Origin: Patiria miniata
Lineage: Eukaryota > Echinodermata > Asteroidea > Valvatida > Asterinidae
Length of the DNA stretch: 64,000 bases
NCBI RefSeq assembly: GCF_015706575.1
Contig: NW_024037063.1
Coordinates: forward strand, 13,516,927-13,580,926
Reading direction: 5' to 3'
In this document: positions 59,337 through 64,000 of the stretch, piece by piece
How positions within the stretch are numbered: position 1 is the stretch's first letter
How the letters are laid out: every line of letters starts with the position of its first letter
Position numbers and translations under genes: made by a program
Notes under the pieces: generated by a model
Databases searched by the model: none
The model's input: only the letters and a program-made list of their open reading frames with translations
What the model was told of the DNA's origin: nothing

Positions 59337-62300
59337 GTAGGTCTCGTAATAACCCGGTCAGGTCATGGTTGAGTTCAGAAGAAGGGTATGGGTTTCAAGG
59401 GTTTTGTTGAATCATGCAATCAAGTTGGTAACCCAATTACATCACACAATATGAAACGTGTGTTTCGTGGAGTATAAATCGAAATTAAAAAACGTTTACT
59501 TCTAAAACAATGTTAGTTCATTACAAAATAAAACAGTCATTACCAGGAAATAACTTCAAGAAAATGCACTTCGATGTCCCTTACCTTAGAATTTTTTGCG
59601 TGCGATACATAAGCCGTATCCACTGTTTAATACAAAAATGCCCAAATTTTTGCCAATTAAAGTAATATTAGTATCTTGGATCTGCCGATTTTAATACATT
59701 TTTCCCAATTTTTGTCTATTTGCATGAATTTGTACCCGAAATCACACACAAGACACCATGGTGATATCAAGCTTAAAGTTAAAGAGCCGTGGACAATCTA
59801 ATCCTGTAAATCTTACCGAAAAATTGGACTTCGTATATACATGTATATGATGATCGTATGATGTATCTTAATGTACAAGATGCATGATACTTTCTTGGGA
59901 ATTCATTTTTAGTGTGATCAGTGATGGTATCTAGAAACATTTCAAGAAAGGAATCAAAGGGGGGATATTTTACATCATTATTGATGAATGACAGATTCGT
60001 CTATAATATGAAGATTGGCTTTCACTCAAGTGCTGTTGAGATTTCAGGTTGAAGTAAAGTAAATGATAGGGAATTATTGCTTTGCAATTTAGGCAAGACA
60101 CACGAATTTACGTCTATTTTAAAGAAACTTTTGCACCAAGGAAAGTTCGCCTCGTACAAAACTATAGTTGTTCCCTGGCCCTCCCAAACACACACCCACA
60201 TGCAACCCTCGTGTCGTTACGATCAATATCGATGTATCGACGGAAAGTTTATTACGCGCCATTTACCCGAGTGAATGATGAGTCCTTGAGTGTGTTGTCA
60301 TGGAGACATTGTCTGCCCTCAAACCGCAGCAATATGTAGTTTCGATGGCGGAGAATAGTGGAGTATTGGTACTATTTGTTTTCTGTGTTTCTCTTCTGGT
60401 GACTTTAACATGGAACTTTAGAAATAGATGTTTCAATTCGTTAATAATTCGGGAGGTTGTTCTGAGATTATACTTGTTTGACGTAAATGTGGCTTTTCAA
60501 CTTGATGTATATGACTGGTTGCATCTGGCATGTATATCGTGGACTTCTTGTTTATCTGGTAATGAACTTCAGGTTCTTAGAGGATGGAAAACCTAACGAA
60601 ACTGTGCCGATTTTGTGGCAGGGAGTGAAACACAATAAATGTGTTACCCTGGACGAGATTCGAACCTTGGTCCACATATATGAAATACTAGTAAAGCATA
60701 TGCGTTTAGCTCTATGCATGGTTTGACTCCAAACTACATCAAATTAGAAGGCAATAGCATTTCTAACCGTAGCCCACGACAACCCCTTCTGAAAAGTGGA
60801 GAAAGCATGGAGGAATAAAAACATGGAGTTTCCATGGAGAAACTAACCACACTGAAAAAATGCCTGGGTTAATTTTACCAAAAAAAGGGTTGAAAACTGG
60901 AACTACCCAAACTGGGGTTGTTCTATAACCAATTGTTTGGGTTATAATTTATGTTAAATTCAACCAAAAAGTGTTGTCATACAAGACCAAATTAAATTTG
61001 GTCTTGAAATACTTCAACTTTTGATTGAATTTAGCAGAAATTCTAACCCAAACAATTGGTTACAGAACAACCCAAGTTTGGGTAGTTCCAGTTTTGTAAA
61101 ATTAACCCAGGCAATTTTTCAGTGCACGAACATGATTTCACCGTTACCCTTATAATGTTACCATAGATGCACGAAGCAACAGTAAACATATTTGGTTTGT
61201 TCTAATACGTAATACATGTACTTTGAGATACCAAGAAAAAGAGTCAGATGGCGAATGTTTATTCTGATTGATACGAGCGGTTATTATCTCAATGACTGCA
61301 ATTGACTACGTTGTTTCACGAAGCCGTGCCTTTTTGTGTAGAGTGCCTACTTAGTCGTTGCTAACCAGTGGTTGGATGCGGTGATATGTTTACGTGTGTA
61401 TACCAAAATTATGCAACAGAAGGTTCGACATGCTGTGCATAATATTACGAATGATTGCTGATAAGAAATAATGCTGCAAGAGATTTCGCAGTTTTTCAAT
61501 ACGTGTTATCCTCGCTAGATGAATACGGGAAAAGCATGATCATGACATCCATTGGCATCACGCATTTCGCAGTACATTTTGTGAACTCTTTCCGTGACAT
61601 TTCCGAATACATCTTTGGACAGTAAATCTACCAAATCATAAAGTAAACCTAAACCAGTCACTATAAAAAGCCTTTCTGTAGCAGTTGCGTTATATCTATC
61701 ACTGGGAAATGGACATTGGGCCCCGGTTATAGATCTGTCCCGCCATATGCCACGCCCGCTCAAAATTTGCAGAAGAACAAGTCTATCTCTTGATATAAAC
61801 CCATGGGTGCCCCTCTCTTTTAAGATTCTACTACAGTCAGCGCAACCAAACTTCTTCATTTTGCTTTTAGGGTAGGCCTATATATCTTCCGTTTTGGGAA
61901 TTGGTTGTTTTAGTGTTGTGGCGGAAATGCTGATTAATCAGTGATACAAATGTAGAAGTCGTCATTTTTCTTCTTAAGTACGAGTGATGTTTTTCCCAGA
62001 AGTTATGATGTCGACATTTACCAAGTAATTTTTCTCCATTTTTTGACTTCATAATTTGGAGATGAGTTAGATTTATACAACGTAAAGATCTCCAAGTTAT
62101 GTAAATTTGTGACTGGTGTTAATCTTGTTGCGGCATGTCAACAACACAAACCTTTGGCCTAAATTACCTGGTGTCATTATTGTGACCTGTGACATTTTAA
62201 TAGAAGGTATGGAGATTAGGGTATTTAAGATCCTGGCACTTTACAACTGATAGCATCCCTCCAACTTGGATGTGTGTTTGCACGTGTTTGCCGTAGACCA

Positions 62301-63636
62301 TTATGTCTATTTGATCGGCTTGGAAGCCTTGAGCCAACCAGTAGCCAAAATATCGATTGTGTTCGCAACAAAAGGGTTGTCTCTAAGATGACTTCAGTTG
62401 TTGCTGTGTTGGTATTTGTATGGCATTACTTAGCCTGGGTCCTGTGCTTCTTTAATAGGTTTTGTGTGATTTTAAGTCGGTTCCCGTCTCCAGTGCTGAT
62501 ATTTATAGAGTTTATACCAATATTTATATTCGGCTCATCCACAATTTCCAAAATTTCACCAAGTCATCGTAAGACAACGTGGTTGTCATTTTGTGCGAAG
62601 TTAATGCATGACAGCGAAAGTTTGACGGCAGTGAAATCAGATCTGGAGCATTAACATTTCATTAACCTTAGGAATCAATTGCCGTGAAGAAAACCACGCC
62701 AGCGAGTAAGTGGCCATAAAATAATACTGGTCTTGAGTCGTCTGCACCGATGTACCAAAAAATAAGAATGTCGGTTCTCATTCCATTGAAATATTTTTCC
62801 TCCGACGTGACTTAAGTAAAGGATATAACTTGGACGAACTCAAACTTCTAAACCAACAGTTAAAAAAAGAACTTATTTGAACCGAGAAATCTTAGCTCGA
62901 GTTATTTTTCAGCGATCCGTGCGATCGGTAAAATGAGACGAATTCTGAGGAACGTAATAAAAACACTGGACCGCTGAAAATTCAAGAGAAATTTGAGATG
63001 GTGAGATTGTAATTGGTCGGAGATCAGAACAATCAAGACACTGTGCTGTTTATGATGCTGCTTGTTTTATTCTTCAGACTATAGCTACAACGAAAATAGA
63101 AAGAAGGAGCCGGTACAACACTGAAATTCTTGCTTCCAACACGCAGCTTTCCCGTCCTGTTTGTGTTTATGCACACGCACATTCGTGTCTCTCAGTGGCT
63201 GGGACCAATTTTGATATTCACTTTCTTCGACTCAAGGAAAATTAAATAACCACAAAACTTGTCCTGCGTTCACCCCTCTTTTCGAAGTGTATGCGGTCGC
63301 TGACTTGCACGATGACGTCTAGCAAAAAGCATGGCATGTTTTATGTTTATACTATAGCCATGAGCTCTGTACCATTTTAATCCGTTTGCCCTTTTGTCGA
63401 CAACAATTGTTGTGAGACCGCGTGCACGTAATTTGCTTGTGCCAAGACGATAGAATCCGGAGATGACGATTGTGTTTATTATGAAATTCATGAAAACGTC
63501 AGGCATAAGGCAAAAGTGCAAAATGTGATTACGGACATCTATACAATACCTAAACTGACATAAATATTATAGAACAAATTTGTTTTTCTTATGATAAATT
63601 CTAACTTACCATTTACCCATATTTATATTTTCTCAG
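59337..63636 (+). other. probable first intron of the acidic-protein gene
   Basis: AT-rich sequence with a 275-bp foldback element at 60850-61124 and no exon I can defend. It starts GTAGGT and ends TTTATATTTTCTCAG, both good splice signals. Frames at 61515-61859 (minus) and 62274-62654 (plus) are discussed among the rejected items. Confidence 0.4.
60850..61124. mobile_element. 275-bp foldback element (MITE-like)
   Basis: The ends CACTGAAAAAATGCCTGGG and CCCAGGCAATTTTTCAGTG are inverted repeats. Pairing continues inward through AATTTTAC, GGAACTACCCAAACT, GTTGTTCT and AACCAATTGTTTGGGTT, and their complements, to a central palindrome at 60982-61006 (12-bp arms, one-base spacer). The whole element can therefore fold into a single long hairpin. 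No reading frame is present and no clear target-site duplication is visible. Confidence 0.8.
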
Positions 63637-64000
63637 ATCTTGAAAATGGCCGAAACAGAGACTGCAGCTACACCGGACACAACTCAGGAGATTGCGGATC
63701 CAACTAAGAACAAAGTAGAGGAGACGAACAATAACTCAGAAGAGATGCCCCAAGCAGCTGAGAAACCCGCGGAAGATGAGCCTGCAGCATCTGAGGAGGA
63801 GAAGCCTAAGGAGGAGAAATCGGGTGAGGAGGACTCTCCTCCTAGCCAAGAAGCAGAGGCGTCAGAACCCGCATCCGAGCAAAACATACCACAGACTGAT
63901 GGTGGTGGAGAGGAGGCAACACCAGGAGAGACAGATGCCAAGGAGGCTGATGATTCACCGGATGCTGCTTCTGAGGAAGCAGCAGCTAAGCAGGAGGAAC
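63637..64000 (+). CDS. Glu/Ala-rich acidic protein, first coding exon (partial)
   Basis: The exon starts after TTTATATTTTCTCAG at 63636. The ATG at 63646-63648 lies in AAAATGG, a good initiation context, ten bases into the exon. The frame stays open for 118 codons to the window end and contains MAETETAATPD, then EEEKPKEEKSGEEDS and AASEEAAAKQEE. It is dominated by Glu, Ala, Pro, Ser and Lys with no Cys or Trp, so it is probably disordered and highly acidic. Such N-termini occur in cytoskeletal, neuronal-cortex (BASP/MARCKS-like) and nuclear proteins, but there is no MGG acylation start and I do not assign a family. The remaining protein lies beyond the window. Confidence 0.7.
   Translation, partial: MLKMAETETAATPDTTQEIADPTKNKVEETNNNSEEMPQAAEKPAEDEPAASEEEKPKEEKSGEEDSPPSQEAEASEPASEQNIPQTDGGGEEATPGETDAKEADDSPDAASEEAAAKQEE

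Noticed and set aside
61515..61859. Minus-strand 114-codon frame beginning MKKFGCADCSRILKERG
   Set aside because: It starts with ATG and is moderately protein-like, but I recognise no family and see no splice or promoter context. I kept it out as unsupported.
62274..62654. Plus-strand frame with two hydrophobic stretches (MTSVVAVLVFVWHYLAW region)
   Set aside because: AT-rich sequence readily gives hydrophobic frames. There is no family motif, and it lies within the probable intron of the acidic-protein gene; homologue or transcript evidence would be needed.
63684..63941. Minus-strand Ser/Ala-rich 85-codon frame
   Set aside because: Antisense shadow of the Glu-rich coding exon at 63646-64000.

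Overview
This is a window of animal nuclear genome, not a prokaryote or virus. The evidence is short exons with GT/AG introns, AATAAA poly(A) signals, long AT-rich non-coding stretches, foldback transposons and a satellite array of more than 30 kb. The DUF1349 gene and the style of the interspersed repeats suggest a marine invertebrate. One intronic repeat (about 51545-51725) resembles repeats I associate with starfish, so an echinoderm is my best guess, held weakly. A run of exactly 500 N (12499-12998) marks a scaffold gap whose size is a placeholder. 

Layout. 1-12498: gene-poor sequence with microsatellites, a 399-bp inverted-repeat-bounded element (4223-4621), a frame-broken relic of a cysteine-rich (CXC/tesmin-like) transposon-associated protein family (8720-9134), and two unidentified coding-like minus-strand frames (11727-12205). 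12999-39242 and 39844-45437: about 145 tandem copies of a 219-bp satellite. There are two main subfamilies, a homogeneous one on the left and a more diverged one on the right, mixed at 28.2-33.5 kb, with several levels of higher-order repeat. A 0.6-kb block (39243-39843) interrupts the array. It is a copy of the sequence just outside the array's right edge (45438-46093), so the edge was duplicated back into the array. 

46839-52538: a six-exon plus-strand gene for a DUF1349 (PF07081, concanavalin A-like fold) protein of about 211-222 residues. Its introns carry a 467-bp foldback element with a 9-bp target duplication, a 1.25-kb 12/11-bp minisatellite, a 25-bp C run and another palindromic repeat. 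The exon 1/exon 2 junction does not join in frame with an obvious splice donor. 54154-56055: a convergent minus-strand gene of two coding exons for a 531-residue Ser-rich, probably disordered protein with an MGCAASS dual-acylation start. 59193-64000: a second plus-strand gene, divergent from the previous one. It has a putative TATA/initiator promoter, an ATG-free leader exon and a 4.3-kb intron, then a Glu/Ala-rich coding exon that runs off the window. 

No functional link between the three genes can be read from the sequence. The most informative part of the window is the satellite: its edge-to-interior homogenisation gradient, the higher-order blocks, the captured edge segment, and single copies that record individual mutation events.
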